64,000 bases of DNA, from assembly GCA_019009955.1 (NCBI GenBank), contig CM032228.1, positions 202,726,501 through 202,790,500 on the forward strand, in the 5' to 3' direction. Origin of the DNA: Riptortus pedestris (taxonomy: Eukaryota > Arthropoda > Insecta > Hemiptera > Alydidae). Below, piece after piece: positions 21,881-34,713 of this stretch. Under the pieces are notes generated by a model, which saw only the letters and a list, made by a program, of their open reading frames with translations, was not told where the DNA came from and ran no database searches. The position numbers were made by a program, and so were the translations under genes. Position 1 is the first letter of the stretch. Each line of letters starts with the position of its first letter.

Positions 21881-24436
21881 GAAACGTCTAATTCCAAGCA
21901 TAAATGCGGTTTATATTTATGGAAATATGATTGATTTCACGTCATCAAAGAGCATTTTTTGCTCTAGAGACGTATATTATTACTTCATTGCTACTGTACT
22001 CGATATTTAACTGTTTCATGTAAAATCTTAAAGCGGCACTCGTTATTCAATGAAATCGAAGCAGGAGAGCCAACCTCTGTAGAATGGGTAAAGGAAAATC
22101 TTCGTTATTGAGGGTCGATTAGGAAATGCTATGATACGTCACCGATTTCTTGGCAAATGTAATATTCCAAAATCAGGGCTCTAAACATTTCTTTCTCTGA
22201 ATGCAATTTAACCGAGTTATTGGGTTTTCTTTTGTCATCACACCAATTTTAGACATTTTAATTCAGAGCAACTGTTTAGATGACACCATCAAGGCCTGGC
22301 ATACCTTTCAATTTAAATGAACCAAATGAGAATGTTCTAACAGTTGAGATGAAAACCGAATGGTAAAAGATAAATAAAATACCATTTAAGAATTGAAGAT
22401 GTGTGACCAAAAAGAGACACTTGACCCCATGCATCAATTTAGAAGTAAATATTTTATCGCTCAGTGCAATCAACCACGGAGCTCTAACTAATAACCATAA
22501 GGATTAAGATTCAAGAGTGTCAAGTTGGTGTTGTGTAAACTAAGTAGATGACGTCATCTCGCATTCTATTCGGCTCTCCTTTATTAATACCATTTTGTAA
22601 ACAAACCTTGTAATTGAAGCTGGGCATGAGATATCTAGCGAGAAGCTTAAAGTGGAAATTCGATGAATAGAAGTGATTAAGGTGAATTGAAGACTGAAAA
22701 AATAATACAATTAACTCCGTGAATAATTTTATTAATAGGATTAGATTATAGCCCTTTTAGATGCGTTGGATTACAACGAAGGAATTTAAGAATTTACATT
22801 ATAACCATTTTCTGTACTTTCACTCCTCCAGGGTCGGGTTTGGACAATTAAGGTAATAATTTTTAGAATTACATAAAGCGGATAAATATGGAGATCGTTG
22901 ATATTATAGCTAATATATAGATTGTAGCTAAATGTATATGTACATTTACATGAGTGTGTGTGTGTGTGTGTGTGTGTGTTTGAGTATTTATATAGTTAAA
23001 AATATGAAATTACTACATTCCCGTCAATTAATAGGTAGGATGACTGTATATTTTATGTAGGTAAATTTGGGCGGGTAACCGCGAATTATTAACATAGCCA
23101 GTTTTTCCACAATAAAGCAAGTATTTAACGGTGATTATTCTTTTCAATTTTTTTTTTTTTATGACAAAAGTAAATAACGCCTTCTTTAGAGGCAACTAGA
23201 TCGTAAGGGAAAGGTTTTTTGCTAGGTGTTGTGGAAATATAAACGCTTGAGATCCTTAAAGAAAATTAAACCGGGGAAGCTTAGTTTCAATAAATAAACT
23301 CTCACTAAACACCAATTAATTTTAAAGTAAAACGTGACTTATGCCCGGGTAAGGATAATGAGAATCCATGGTTAGATAAGCTCCGAGACCTAATACAAAT
23401 GTGTGTTATAAATAACTCACCATCTCTTCTGAAATTAAAGAACTGTTTTGTGGTTAACGCAAAAGATTAGCATGGATAAACTATTCTAAGTATAGGAAAC
23501 TAAACACTCTTTTTATATTTAAGAATTTTTCACAACAGAACTTATAATGTGAAAACAAAAAAGGAGTTCAGCAACAAATACTTTTTCCTGTTGAGTGAAA
23601 CATTTGTTTAAAAATAAATAATTCGAAACTTCCCTTTTGTATTCCAGTGAAAATGACATTTGAAAAAATATAAATCGCACGTAACAGAACCATTATACTA
23701 ACCTTGACTGATGACTTGGACCACTTTACTTTAAAAGAGATAATATACTTCTAATGTGGGGAATTTGGAATTGATCATTTTACAAATATAAAAACTGTTT
23801 GACTTTCATTACCAAATTAAAATTTTAGGTAATGGGATTCAAATAGTTTTTCTATGCAACTAAATTCTTCTGAAGATTGAAAAAAAAATTAAAAATTACT
23901 AAAATGATCAAGAAATTCCCAGAACAATCATTGGCTGGACACAACATGTTATCAAAAAACGCTTGGTCATCATCTTCAATGGTTGGTGTTTTGTTTGTTC
24001 ACCGAACATTTCATTTCTTAGTAAAATCAGAGTAGAATACTTACAATTACCAAAACAGGATAAAGAAAACTGAATGGATTTTTTTGGGGCAAATCTTAAA
24101 CTTCAACTAGCAAAAACAAAATTCTCTCAGGTAATTTATTTTTTTAATTATTTTCAAATCCTGACTTAACATTTACAGAGGCTAAAGGGCTTAAATTATT
24201 ATTTTATCATTATTATTTATTTGAGATGCCGCCACAATGGCGATTCATCTTTTGGCATGTTTGAATATAAAAAAAGGGCTTAAAGCTACCAGATAAATTT
24301 TATAGTAATTAATGCCTCCTTACAACAGAAAAATATCCATATCCGGTATTCATAACTTACAAAATTAAATTTATGGGGAAACAAGTTTTCTTAATTACAG
24401 GCGCATAAAATACTAAAACATGATAGTGGTGTACGT
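21881..24436. other. Unassigned AT-rich DNA
   Basis: No gene recognised. It contains a (GT)n microsatellite at 22953-22979 and a poly-T run near 23148-23160. The first ~70 bases may extend the type III linker of family A (CCAAGCATAAATG). Confidence 0.5.
22953..22979. repeat. (GT)n microsatellite
   Basis: 27 bases of uninterrupted GT, without family A flanks. Confidence 0.95.
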
Positions 24437-24451
24437 ATGTGTATATATATG

Positions 24452-24507
<56 letters not shown>

Positions 24508-24540
24508 TATATATAAACCAACACACACACACACACACAG
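24437..24540. repeat. Compound (TA)n and (CA)n microsatellite
   Basis: TATG repeats, (AT)n to 24497, GACACACACATATATATAAA and then (CA)n at 24520-24539. Open frames on both strands here encode only Tyr-Ile and Thr-His runs. Confidence 0.95.
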
Positions 24541-25257
24541 AGCAGAGCATGGGCCCAATGTTGTATTTAAATTATCTAAGAAACGAGTAGGTCCAAGTTT
24601 CAAACGGAGCATTTGTGATGAGCTTGTATAAAGAGACCTGGATAAAATAAAAACATTTTTATAATATTTTAATAATGCTTAATGCTCCATATGAACTAAA
24701 AATATGTATGAATATTTAAAAAATACCACAATGGAAAGGTACAAATAAAATACGAAGCAGTAGACTTAATTTATACCCGGTTGACCTAATACTATTCATA
24801 AGTCTATGGGAGGGGGTGCTTTAATTAAATTCTGAATTAATTGCTAATTGATTTTGTCCTTTTACACTCCCGGGGCCCTTTTAATGAACTTTTATATGTT
24901 GGCTCATATTAAGCCGCAATATATCCTTTTAAAATAATTTATATGGGCACAACCATGATTAAATTATTAAAAATTCCAACTGTTTTACCCGTTCTTTACG
25001 CCTTTCCGTGTAAATTAAAACAAAAAAATGGATTAACAAAATCACTAAATAATCCTTTCAATTTCATAACATTATGAAATTATATATATAGTAAAAAATA
25101 TGTTCACCCTCTAGGGTTGTAAAGTTTTATATGTGAAGCATAGAATTGTCTATCGGGATAATTTAGACGAATTTAAACCAGTTCAAGGCATCAAATAAAT
25201 ATTGTTTTCCATAGAAATATAAAGATAATCAATTCATCATAACATGAGTAAATGAAA
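24541..25257. other. Unassigned AT-rich DNA
   Basis: No gene or recognised repeat. Confidence 0.5.
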
Positions 25258-25701
25258 TAAAAAGTCCGTCACGCAGGGGCTGCGTAAACTAAGCAGATTT
25301 CCCACGTGAAGTTTTACAATAGAGAAATTTCACGAGAGCCAAGCAGTTAATGAAACGGCCGAACTAGCTTTTGGCGGGAAAGTCACTTCGTCCGTTAGCC
25401 GCCCAGATTTAATAAAAATGCAAATATCTCGGTTAATATTCAAGATAGAGAATAAATGTATATAACAATATTTATAGTAAATTTAATTTGTAATAAGATT
25501 GATTCTGTACAGTTTTTCGATCCGACGTATAGTAACGGAGATATTTCGAAAATCCTCTCCTCTAAACCCCCCCCCCCCTCCCACTGGTCCGATTTCAGCC
25601 GTTAACGAACTTGATCTTTCTTTTTACATAAAATGACTAAATATCGAATTTGGTAACAATCAAACAAAAATTGCGACCGCTAGAGCAGTAACAGTCAAAT
25701 A

Positions 25702-25740
<39 letters not shown>

Positions 25741-25783
25741 ATATATATTATATATATATATATATTAATATATATATATTATA

Positions 25784-25816
<33 letters not shown>

Positions 25817-25943
25817 GTTTTGAACGGACCTCATTTTCGTCATCTACTAGGTAGGATCGATGGACATTTGAAGAAAAATTTCGAAAATTCCGTCATGAGT
25901 ACAACCTCAATAGCTGATTTCCCTTAAGGGAAATCTGCTAAAA
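25258..25943 (+). mobile_element. Family A repeat, type II head, full length
   Basis: Opens AAAAAGTCCGTCACGCAGGG with a perfect 5' hairpin, then AGCAGATTTCCCACGTG, type II head with TTCACGAGAGCCAAGCAG and TTTTGGCGGGAAAGTC, core, microsatellite (25701-25815), GTTTTGAACGGACCTCATTT, GGATCGATGGACATTTGAAG and the perfect terminal hairpin ending CTGCTAA. The microsatellite is compound here: (CTAT)n and then (AT)n. Confidence 0.95.
25701..25815. repeat. Compound (CTAT)n-(AT)n microsatellite in family A
   Basis: (ATCT)n/(CTAT)n at about 25701-25740 followed by AT runs broken by TTA. It sits at the standard internal microsatellite position of family A. Confidence 0.95.
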
Positions 25944-27569
25944 TATCTCATCACAATTCACACTGGCAATCTCTTGTAATACATGAGAATCATGAGGTGG
26001 CTTCAGGAATTTGGAAGTAATTACTTGAATTTAGAACTGCAAAGTAACTTTTAATCGCAACCTACCTTTTAAACGCAATTTGCTATATTCACATTTTCTA
26101 CGAAATCAATATTAACGATGATACAGACTAACATAAGTTTTGCCCTTCAAGTAAACCTTCACGGCTATTCGTTACAGTCAAGTATAAAATGGCTCTCATT
26201 GAAAATATTCATATCCTTAATTCATCTGTAGTTGATTTGGCCACCAGACCACAGAAGTCAAACATTATGTTCTAGGACCATAATCCATAGGCTAAACACA
26301 ATTTGTTGTTTACATTTCCTTAAAACTAATACTAACGAAGATATTGACCTAAAAATACAAACACACTCCACCCTATAACTTAATGTATAAAAGTCAAAAA
26401 AAGTAAAATAAATAATTTATATCATAATCCTGTCGATACGTTCAAACGTCTTATGCTAAATAAATAACTTTGTTTGAAAAGAAACTTTTACAACTGGTTT
26501 TTATTTGCCTCATTGCACCCCCTCCCCCCTAATTCAGCCCCAAGAATTTGAAACTGACCATAACCCTCCTGTATATAGAGTTATAAAGTAAATATTCATA
26601 TGTTTCTTCGAGAACAGTCACATTTATAGTATTTATTAACAGTAAGTGATAATGGAACTGCCAGAAGAAGGTGCTATACGGTACACCAGAAAGAAGCAGG
26701 AAATGTGGTAGAAACAACACTATAGGAGCTTAATGATCTGAAGGTTTAGAGTACTTAATTGGAGAAGCCTGGCTGGAGCTGTTAAGAAAAATGGAGGCCG
26801 AGGCGCGGACTGCAGAACTAGGAAAGTATAAGTAAATTGAACAAAATAAAATTTACTAGTAAAATCACCTGAGTTTTAGCTTGGGCAATGCTACAAGTAT
26901 CAAATCAAAAGTGGTAATTAATGACGGTGATGAGTCTCCACTATTAGAGAAATACTGCATTGACTAGATGTAATTATGATGAATACCCCAGTTAACAAGG
27001 ATATAACTTTAGGTTTGAGCTAGCTCTAGCTACAGCAAGAGGAACAGATATCCGAGCCTAAAGGGATGCTGGAGTTGATTATTTAACCTATACCAACAGC
27101 CTCCAGCTAGTTAAGCTTTGCCTTAATTCAGGATCCAACAGAATAAATACCTCTTGAATGTCTAGCTCAGTCCCTTCCTATAACTCAGTGTTTATTTGCA
27201 TAAAATGAAAGTTCAGGTTTTGGCCAGTCAAATTTCAAGTTTAGATATTCAACTTGGAAACTAACGTTTGTTATAACAGGCGTTGGCAACTTATATTTTC
27301 AAAATGTCTATACTTTATCGAATGATGAAAGAAACACGTAAACGAGGGATTGCTACATTCACATTTTAACAAAAGTTTTCTACTATTTACTCATAAATAT
27401 GTTTTAGTTCTTTTTAATAATTGAGCATTTTTAATTCTATAGGTTGCCATAATATAATTAACGAAAAGTATAAATTTACTTGAATACCATACATGCTACA
27501 CAAACTATCAATTCGGAAATAATTATACAATAAAAACAATCCTTTCTATTTTGACCCACGGAAATTTAA
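25944..27569. other. Unassigned AT-rich DNA
   Basis: No supported gene. A small GC-richer patch near 26765-26815 (GAAGCCTGGCTGGAGCTG, GAGGCCGAGGCGCGG) resembles retroelement coding remnants only superficially. Confidence 0.5.
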
Positions 27570-27889
27570 ATACTAAGTCATTTCATCCCAAAAAAATGTT
27601 GCTTGGTAGCAAAACGTTATTAGTATTTACTGTGGACAAACGTCTAGACTGGTTATATTGGAGAATTAAGTAAGAAACTAAAATCGCTTTGCTACTTAAG
27701 ATATATGATGTAATGGAAACTATTACCAATATACTACGGTTACAGTCGGTTAACTTATGCATTAGGGTAACCCAGAAAATCATATTTTAATATTTAAATT
27801 GCAGAAGAGAGCAATAAGGTATATTCAGCATTTAAGCCTAGAGACTCCTGTCGGCCACTCTTAAAGGAATCAAAAATAATGACTTTTCC

Positions 27890-27895
<6 letters not shown>
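27570..27895 (-). repeat. Family E repeat, blocks 3 and 1
   Basis: The reverse complement of 27757-27835 matches 17705-17785 (CTTATTGCTCTCTTCTGC, GGGTTACCCTAATGCATAA). The reverse complement of 27843-27895 matches 17397-17440 (AAGTCATTATTTTTGATTCC, TTTAAGAGTGGCCG). The sequence further left is presumably the same element. Confidence 0.55.

Positions 27896-27896
<1 letters not shown>

Positions 27897-27945
<49 letters not shown>
27897..27945. repeat. (TA)n microsatellite
   Basis: Pure TA adjoining family E block 1, mirroring the arrangement at 17339-17399. Confidence 0.95.
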
Positions 27946-27947
<2 letters not shown>

Positions 27948-28224
27948 TATTTTTGAGGCTGCATCGCTGGGGAGTATTATCATTGTGAGTACCTCGGCTG
28001 TCTGCTCCAGCGGTTGGAATTTTCGTTGTTTTGCAAATTTTCGATGGAAATGCGTCCATCTTCGTCATGCAAATAATTTAAATTAATTTGAATAGCTACT
28101 TTAATCATATGGTTTGGATTTTATTTAATATGGTTTTCCATGTCTCAGAGAGAGTGACACCGTCCACGCCGTTTATCGTATTCGTTCTCGTGTTAATTCC
28201 AAATTAAATTCGTTGAGATTCTTG

Positions 28225-28227
<3 letters not shown>

Positions 28228-28285
<58 letters not shown>
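28228..28285. repeat. (AT)n microsatellite
   Basis: Pure AT of about 58 bases between unassigned DNA and family E block 2. Confidence 0.95.
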
Positions 28286-28289
<4 letters not shown>

Positions 28290-28440
28290 CAACAAATATT
28301 ATTTATGAACAAAACATGAACTTTCTTTCTAAAATAGTATACCACAAAATCATAAAACAAGATACAAGAATATTATTGAAACCAACCCCACAAAGAAATA
28401 CTTGGAGAAAAGAGAGAACAGGGAAAGAGTTTCATAAGTT
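28286..28440 (-). repeat. Family E repeat, block 2
   Basis: The reverse complement reads CTCCAAGTATTTCTTTGTGG, ATATTCTTGTATCTTGTTTT and GTTCATAAATAATATTTG, matching 17529-17635. The interval 27946-28227 between two AT tracts has no counterpart at the first locus. Confidence 0.55.
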
Positions 28441-29000
28441 AAGTTCATTAACGCTTTGTCCCAATGTTTTAAATCTATTACAAAATGCTATTTAAAAACA
28501 AATTTTAATAAAATTTATGTCTGAAGGATATTTTTATACACAAGATGAATACAATCAAAAATGCTCAGTTATCAAATCGAACTTCAAAACATTTACCATG
28601 AAAAGCGGTAAAAAAATGTATTTATTTATTTAAGTTGGGATAAGTTTCTCATCATTTATGAAGGTTGTCATCCTTTAATATAGTTGCATAAAATATATCT
28701 TATGCAATAAAATAAAAGAACTATGTTACATATATAAAGTGGCATTAAGATAGTTAACGCAATTAATGTATTATATATTATTATTTAAATTGATAGATTT
28801 TATAAAATATAATCCATAACATTGGAGCCGATTTTGAAGTATAAATGCTATTGAATAAAATGTAGAGAAATTAATTGGTATGATCTTAGCAAATTCTTTA
28901 AACAAAACAAAAATATTTGGCATATCATTTTATGTTATGTTATTATTTAATGTTCTCTCCTTGACTAAATTCTCAATTACAATACGTCTGTGGGACACGA
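28441..29000. other. Unassigned AT-rich DNA
   Basis: Nothing recognised. Confidence 0.5.
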
Positions 29001-29312
29001 CTGGAGGGTAGATTAAAGTTGTAGTGTGCATACTAAAACTGTCTAATGCCTATCATTAGTCAGCTTATTCAGGTTGCCGGCTACGGAGGGATGGCTATCT
29101 AACAACTCTCGCCTTGAATATAATTTTCTCCACTCTTGCTTTACTGGTGTGAATGGAATTAATCTCATGATGCCTTTATTGGTGGATGATCTGATGCAGA
29201 GGGCAATGGGAAACCACTGCATGTCCTTGTGATCCTCTATTCCCTTGGTCGGTCACGTCACAGGTTTATCTGTTCACGAGACCAACTACCAGATGTAGTC
29301 TGTAAATAGTAC
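29001..29312 (+). repeat. Family B interspersed repeat
   Basis: CTGGAGGGTAGATTAAAGTT, GCCTATCATTAGTCAGC, GGCTATCTAACAACTCTC, ATTTTCTCCACTCTTGC, GTGTGAATGGAATT, GATGCAGAGGGCAATGGG, AAACCACTGCATG and CACAGGTTTATCTGTTCAC. It aligns along its full length with the copies at 3970 and 57876. Confidence 0.75.
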
Positions 29313-32299
29313 AACATTTAATGGAAGTGAATACATTTCACACAGCCTGGGTGTTTGTGTGAGTGTGTGTGTGTGTGTAGGATTTTTAAGTTTGTTGACG
29401 TTCATCTAGATTATTAGGAAAATCTATCCTTGCTTCCCTTATATGTGGAATCTGAAATATGATTATCTTCTAAGTAATCTCATAAAGGTTCAACAATGAA
29501 ACCGTCCTCATCCTGTGTTCATTCCTAGTAGCTTCGAACTAACACTAAGGGGTTGTTCCAAGCGTTGATAACATTTAAGTTCTAACTGACTGACCATTTT
29601 TATAGATCTATATTTTTTCATGAAACATCCAAGTTTCGAGGTTGTTAACATGCTATATAAATTAAAAAGTATATAAAATTTGAATGGCCTCTTTTTGTGT
29701 TCATTAGGATTTATGAAATTTAAAGAAGTTTTCCAAGCACCCTGTGTCTGCACATTAATAATTGTTTTCCCATATTGGGAACGTGGTTAAACGGTTTGGG
29801 ACACACATAAATGATTTTTAAATTTGCTTAGAGATCGGTTATACTTTTCGAGCGATTTTATCAGTTTATCATGAGAAGGTAGATTGATAAATGGAAGTTG
29901 AGAAGACAAGATGATGAAGGAGGGGAGAGGACCTAAGCCCAACTATTGCCACTGTCGAAAGCTATATCTGTTTGGAATACTAACCCAATTTAGGGAACAA
30001 GAGCGTACAACCAATTTGCCCTTGGGGGAAGTTCAACCCACTGGTCAAGCCCTTGTTAACAACGTGGGCTAGAGACGTCAAGCCCCTAAGTCCAAAACCT
30101 AGGCTCTACCCTATGTTTGACTGAGTAATCACACCTTGGCAAGCTTCTGAACTTTGTAAGTAAATATCTTCGATTAAGTATTTAAAGTCAAAACTTTCTT
30201 TAAATTATTCTATAAAATTACCCAATTACCCACAGTGATTTGTAATTTTATTCATGCCATCTAAAAACAGGAAAAAGAAAAAAGGAAAACAAGAGAAAGA
30301 TATACACCACGTCGAAGAAGTATCGGATATTCTGACCAATGGACTTGCTTGATGCAGTGAACCCGAGATAAATAAATAATAACAAATCTTTCATTAATCA
30401 CATTACTTGAATTTAAAACATTTTATTACATCAGTAGGTCAATATTTGAAGTATAGAGTAAACGTACTGCTTAAATATTAAGAAGAAATGTATAATATAA
30501 ATTATTACGGCTAACGGGAACGAGTTATAGCAAATCACCTATTTCTAGCTAATTATTTATTTAACTCATATTGTCTATTGATTAATAGAATTTGTTTTTA
30601 AGGTACTTTTAATTTAAATTTTATTTTAACGTTGAGAGGAAGGAAATTCTGAATATAATCATACTCACCATTGCATGAAAAAAACAGACATGGGCACCAC
30701 ATGTCTTCCTAGAACTCCTTTTAAATTAAATGCTTTGATGAAATTCATTCAATATTATTGCATTTGAAAGTGATATATGCATACCACCTCAGTTACAACG
30801 CATTTGATCGAAAAACATCATAGAACAATATTTATAGACCTTTTCACGATAAAATAAAAGGTCCTACACAAATATTTTGTATCTCTAATAGATACGGAGA
30901 AATTTACTATGTAAAATATTGTTTATTTCCTGTGTAAATTGTTATATTCACCTTTCCTTTCATGAAACTTTGGATTATAAATGTACTTTATATAAAATAT
31001 CGAGGACCTAGCAATCGCAGAGGCTTTTAGTGATTAATGATACATTTTGATTAACTGAATTCATTATAATTCATACTTGAGATAAATGATAGGAGGGTAT
31101 GCATTAATCTAAATCGACAGAAAAAGTGGGGCGTGGTTAGTCTAGCCTGGAGATTCGTGGATTTAAACGACAGGGGGCGCGGGATAATTCTCAAAGTTTC
31201 CCTTATAATCTGATAATTCCCCTCCCCGACTAAACCTCAAACAAAAACTTTTATCCAGAGAACTACCACCAGCAAGTTATTTATAGAGTCCACCCCAAGG
31301 CGAATTTTTGGCCAGGGCTGAAGCAGAACTTTGTCCTTTTCTAAAAACTTTCTATCGACAACGTCAGACGTTTTTATGCTGGTAGAAGCCAATTTGATAA
31401 GGAGAAGAGAAAAAAAAAACGTAATTAGTCTATATAAAAATATGAATAAAACGTTTTAAAAAAATAATAAGAAATAAATTATTTTTTGCGCCTAAGGATT
31501 TTGGGTATTCTCACCAATTTATATTTAGTAATTTTGGGCAGCACTTTCTGAGTCTTGCTATAAATTGTAGGTGGTTAGGATTCAGAGAGAGAAGTAACCG
31601 ATGTACACGTATGGAGGGAATAATCGGGAATACCCTAATTTTTATATCCATGAATACAGACACATATTTGTTATGTTGGCCATTTGATACTGTGGCAGGC
31701 AGGAGGATTCTCGACTACACTCAGGAGGATGCTCTACGAAGCAAAAAAAAGACAAGACCCTGATCAAAGTCGAAAACCTATTTATAAAGCTAGATAGGAG
31801 GGAAAAAGGAGGCTTGAATATTAATAAGACGGGAGAAGGAACCAGGTTGAGGCATGTCTCGGAAGCCTCTCTCATGGCTCTCCGGTCCCGAGGCCTCAGT
31901 CACAGGGAATCCTTGGTTAGTCATTGTCTCGCTTTTCTATTTTTCTTCTTTTACGTTTTTTGTTTGTATGGCTTTCTGTAGCTCCTCCGGTGGTTGTTCC
32001 TTCATTTTTTAATTTTTTTTTTAAATTTTAATTGGACTATTCGTTTTTTACTATTTATTCTATTTTAGACTTTTTAACTGTAAATATTCATTTTAACTAT
32101 TTATTGAAATTGTGTGTATATTCTACTGACAAGTTTTTTAATTTTAATCTGTGAAAATAGTTTTTCTTATTTCTGTAAATATTCATTGGGACACTAATTT
32201 TTAGGTTGTAATTTAAAGTTGTATGTTTTAACTCTTGACCATCGACATGTACATATATTTTCCAAATTTCTCAATTAAATGACATATTGTACAACGTTT
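29313..32299. other. Unassigned DNA
   Basis: A short GT run lies at 29361-29379. No gene is recognised. An 81-codon minus-strand open frame at 29508-29753 has mixed composition but no known domain. A purine-rich patch lies at 31735-31830. Confidence 0.5.
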
Positions 32300-32400
32300 T
32301 TATGGTATTTGTTTGCCAGCAGGGCACTGATGATGGAGCGTATGCTCTGAAAGCGCTCTGTCACAACGAATAAAGAATAGTGAAGGAACGAGGCGTTTTT
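32300..32400 (+). repeat. Hammerhead-like motif, possible Penelope-like element end
   Basis: GGGCACTGATGATGGAGCGT continues to ATGCTCTGAAAGCGC. It contains CTGATGA (32327-32333), a 5-bp stem (GGAGC/GCTCT around GTAT) and GAAA (32349-32352), which is the order of the hammerhead ribozyme core. Such motifs are established in the terminal repeats of Penelope-like elements. The stem I pairing that the fold needs is not evident and no GIY-YIG or RT frame is recognised nearby, so this is a decayed or coincidental motif. Confidence 0.35.
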
Positions 32401-32509
32401 TCTTACCTGAGATAATAATTCCTTCACCATCCAGCACCTCAAAAATGGATACATATGTTAAATTTTGACAATTTTAAATTAAGTGAAATCATCTTTAACA
32501 ATAAGCTCT

Positions 32510-32599
32510 TAACGTGATTTCCGAAAAACATTTCAAAAGGAAATTGCATTTATCTAGTAAATGACGAAAAGGGGGTTCCTTCAAAAGCATATTAAAACC

Positions 32600-32638
<39 letters not shown>

Positions 32639-32740
32639 GTGTGTGTGTGTGGTTACGTATGTATGAATTTATCTATTTATTTGTCTATTACGACTTTAGC
32701 AGTCGTTTTTTTTTTTCCAATTTAATTTTGGTACCATCCA
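32510..32740 (-). mobile_element. Family A 3' half, diverged
   Basis: GTGATTTCCGAAAAACATTT, AAATGACGAAAAGGGGGTTC, CTTCAAAAGCATATTAAA, (TA)n at 32600-32634 followed by (GT)n at 32635-32651, then TTTGTCTATTACGACTTTAG and CAATTTAATTTTGGTACCAT. A plus-oriented type III head-like word (CAGTAGGAGTGGGGTTTTAT) follows at 32790. Confidence 0.7.
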
Positions 32741-32809
32741 GGCTGGAAACCAGAGATAAAACAGTCTAAGCAGGCTATCCAGTAGGAGTGGGGTTTTATA
32801 TAAAGGATG

Positions 32810-34001
32810 GAATGCAAAAACTAATTCTGTTATCTACTGCACCGAATAATGGTATAAACAGAACTATGTTTCGCTATACAATTTTTTCTAAATTATATTA
32901 ACGTAGTACGATTTTTGCATTAAGCAACTACTACTTAGGGATTGCAGTGAGAGAGAATTAGTTAAAAAGAGTGCGATGACGGAATCAAGTCATTGCAGAA
33001 CGGGAATAAATTATAGTGAGATTATTAAATGCGGACACGGGATTTTCTTTTTGTCGTCCTCTGTGGAAACAGAAGGATGCAGAGGTTTTAATATTATATT
33101 TCCAAATTCTTCCATCGCTACAAATTTTAATTAATCCTTATTAGTACGTTGATTTAAAATCTGAATAGATATTATTTAGCCGTCATTTTAAATTATTCTT
33201 TAATACTGCATTATTTTATTCACGGTGAATAAATATTGGCTTGAGTCTACTTTTACATTGTTTATTAATATTAGAGAATCATTATTCAAAAGTATATTTA
33301 ATATTTCATTTTCTGAGATTGAATAGGGGGGTGTTTTTTCTTTATTTATTTATTTAGCGTATGCCCCAAAACTAATATTTTGTAGCAAAATATCTATGTA
33401 TTTGCGAATTTGAGAATACATGAAGTATCTTTGTGATATTTGCTGATGACAAAATTTTTCAAATATCTCCTCTTCAAATGTATGTATAGAAAATAAACAC
33501 TTGAGAAACAATTTTTCAATTTTATTTCATTAGACATATAGTATCCCAAATATTAGTAATTTCCTCGCATCACAGAGTAAGTTTTCCAGGTGTAAATTAT
33601 GAGTGAAAGCCTAAGGAGTATTTTATAATATCATTAGGTGTAACAATTATTTTATGCATCACTTCAAATGAGCAGCGTCTCACTAAAACAAATATTTAAT
33701 ATATTAAGTAGTAAGAATATACTGAAGTGTTTTGTTCACTATAGAAAACACTCCATGAAGAGATACACATTCCAAGTAATTTGCCTTCTAAGAAAATGAG
33801 ATTCAGTGAATAAAGTAGGCGCCAATAAGTACATTACTATGTCCCAGCACTTAACAGAAAGAGTTTGAGTATCCTTCTCTACGAAATTATTACACGACCT
33901 AGAATAATCTGAGATAATTTTTGGGTCTATAGTTTCCCAAAAGAATCCTTATTGGTTCGCCATTTGTCAAATGTTAAATAGCTGTAACTAGTAAACGTAA
34001 T
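32810..34001. other. Unassigned AT-rich DNA
   Basis: Nothing recognised on either strand. Confidence 0.5.
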
Positions 34002-34449
34002 AAAAGTCCGTCACGCAGGGGCTGCGTAAACTAAGCAGATTTCCCAAGTGAAGTTATACAATAGAGAAATCTCCATACGAGAGCGGAACAGTTACGGCAA
34101 ATGGCCGAACTAGCTTTTGGCGGGAAATTCAGTCATCCGTTATCGGCCCACAATTAACAAAAATGCAAATATCTCGGTTAGTATTCAAGATAGAGCATAA
34201 ATGTATAGAACAATATTTATAGTAAATTTAATTTACAATAAGATTGGTTCTACACAAACTTTTGATCCGACGTATGGTAACGGAGATATTTCAAAATTTC
34301 GAAAATCCCCCCCATTCACTGGTCCATTTAAGCCATTAACGAACTTGATCTGTCTTTTAGCATAAAACGTTTAAATATCGAGTTTGGTAACGATCAAACA
34401 AAAATTGCGACCGCTATAACATATACAAAAGATATATATATATATATAT

Positions 34450-34497
<48 letters not shown>

Positions 34498-34617
34498 GAA
34501 CGGACCTCATTTTCGCCATCTCCTGGGTAGGATCGATGGACATTTGAAGAAATTTTTCGAAAATCGCGTCATGAGTAGGACCTCAATAGCTGATTTCCCT
34601 TAAGGGAAATCTGCTAA
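34002..34617 (+). mobile_element. Family A repeat, type II head, full length
   Basis: Perfect 5' hairpin after AAAAGTCCGTC, AGCAGATTTCCCAAGTG, a shortened type II head (CGAACTAGCTTTTGGCGGG), core, AT/GATA tract at 34431-34491, tail and intact terminal hairpin. The conserved word GCTAGAGCGG before the microsatellite is altered to GCTATAACAT. Confidence 0.94.
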
Positions 34618-34713
34618 AAACAACAATTATGGGAGGAATTTAGGAGTTTATTTATGATCATTACTCGTAGTAACATTTTCGAAACTCTTCTGGAAAATAT
34701 TTGACGTATCTTT

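Noticed and set aside
24226..24246. CGCCA/TGGCG mini-palindrome
   Set aside because: Only 5 bp arms; expected by chance at this scale.
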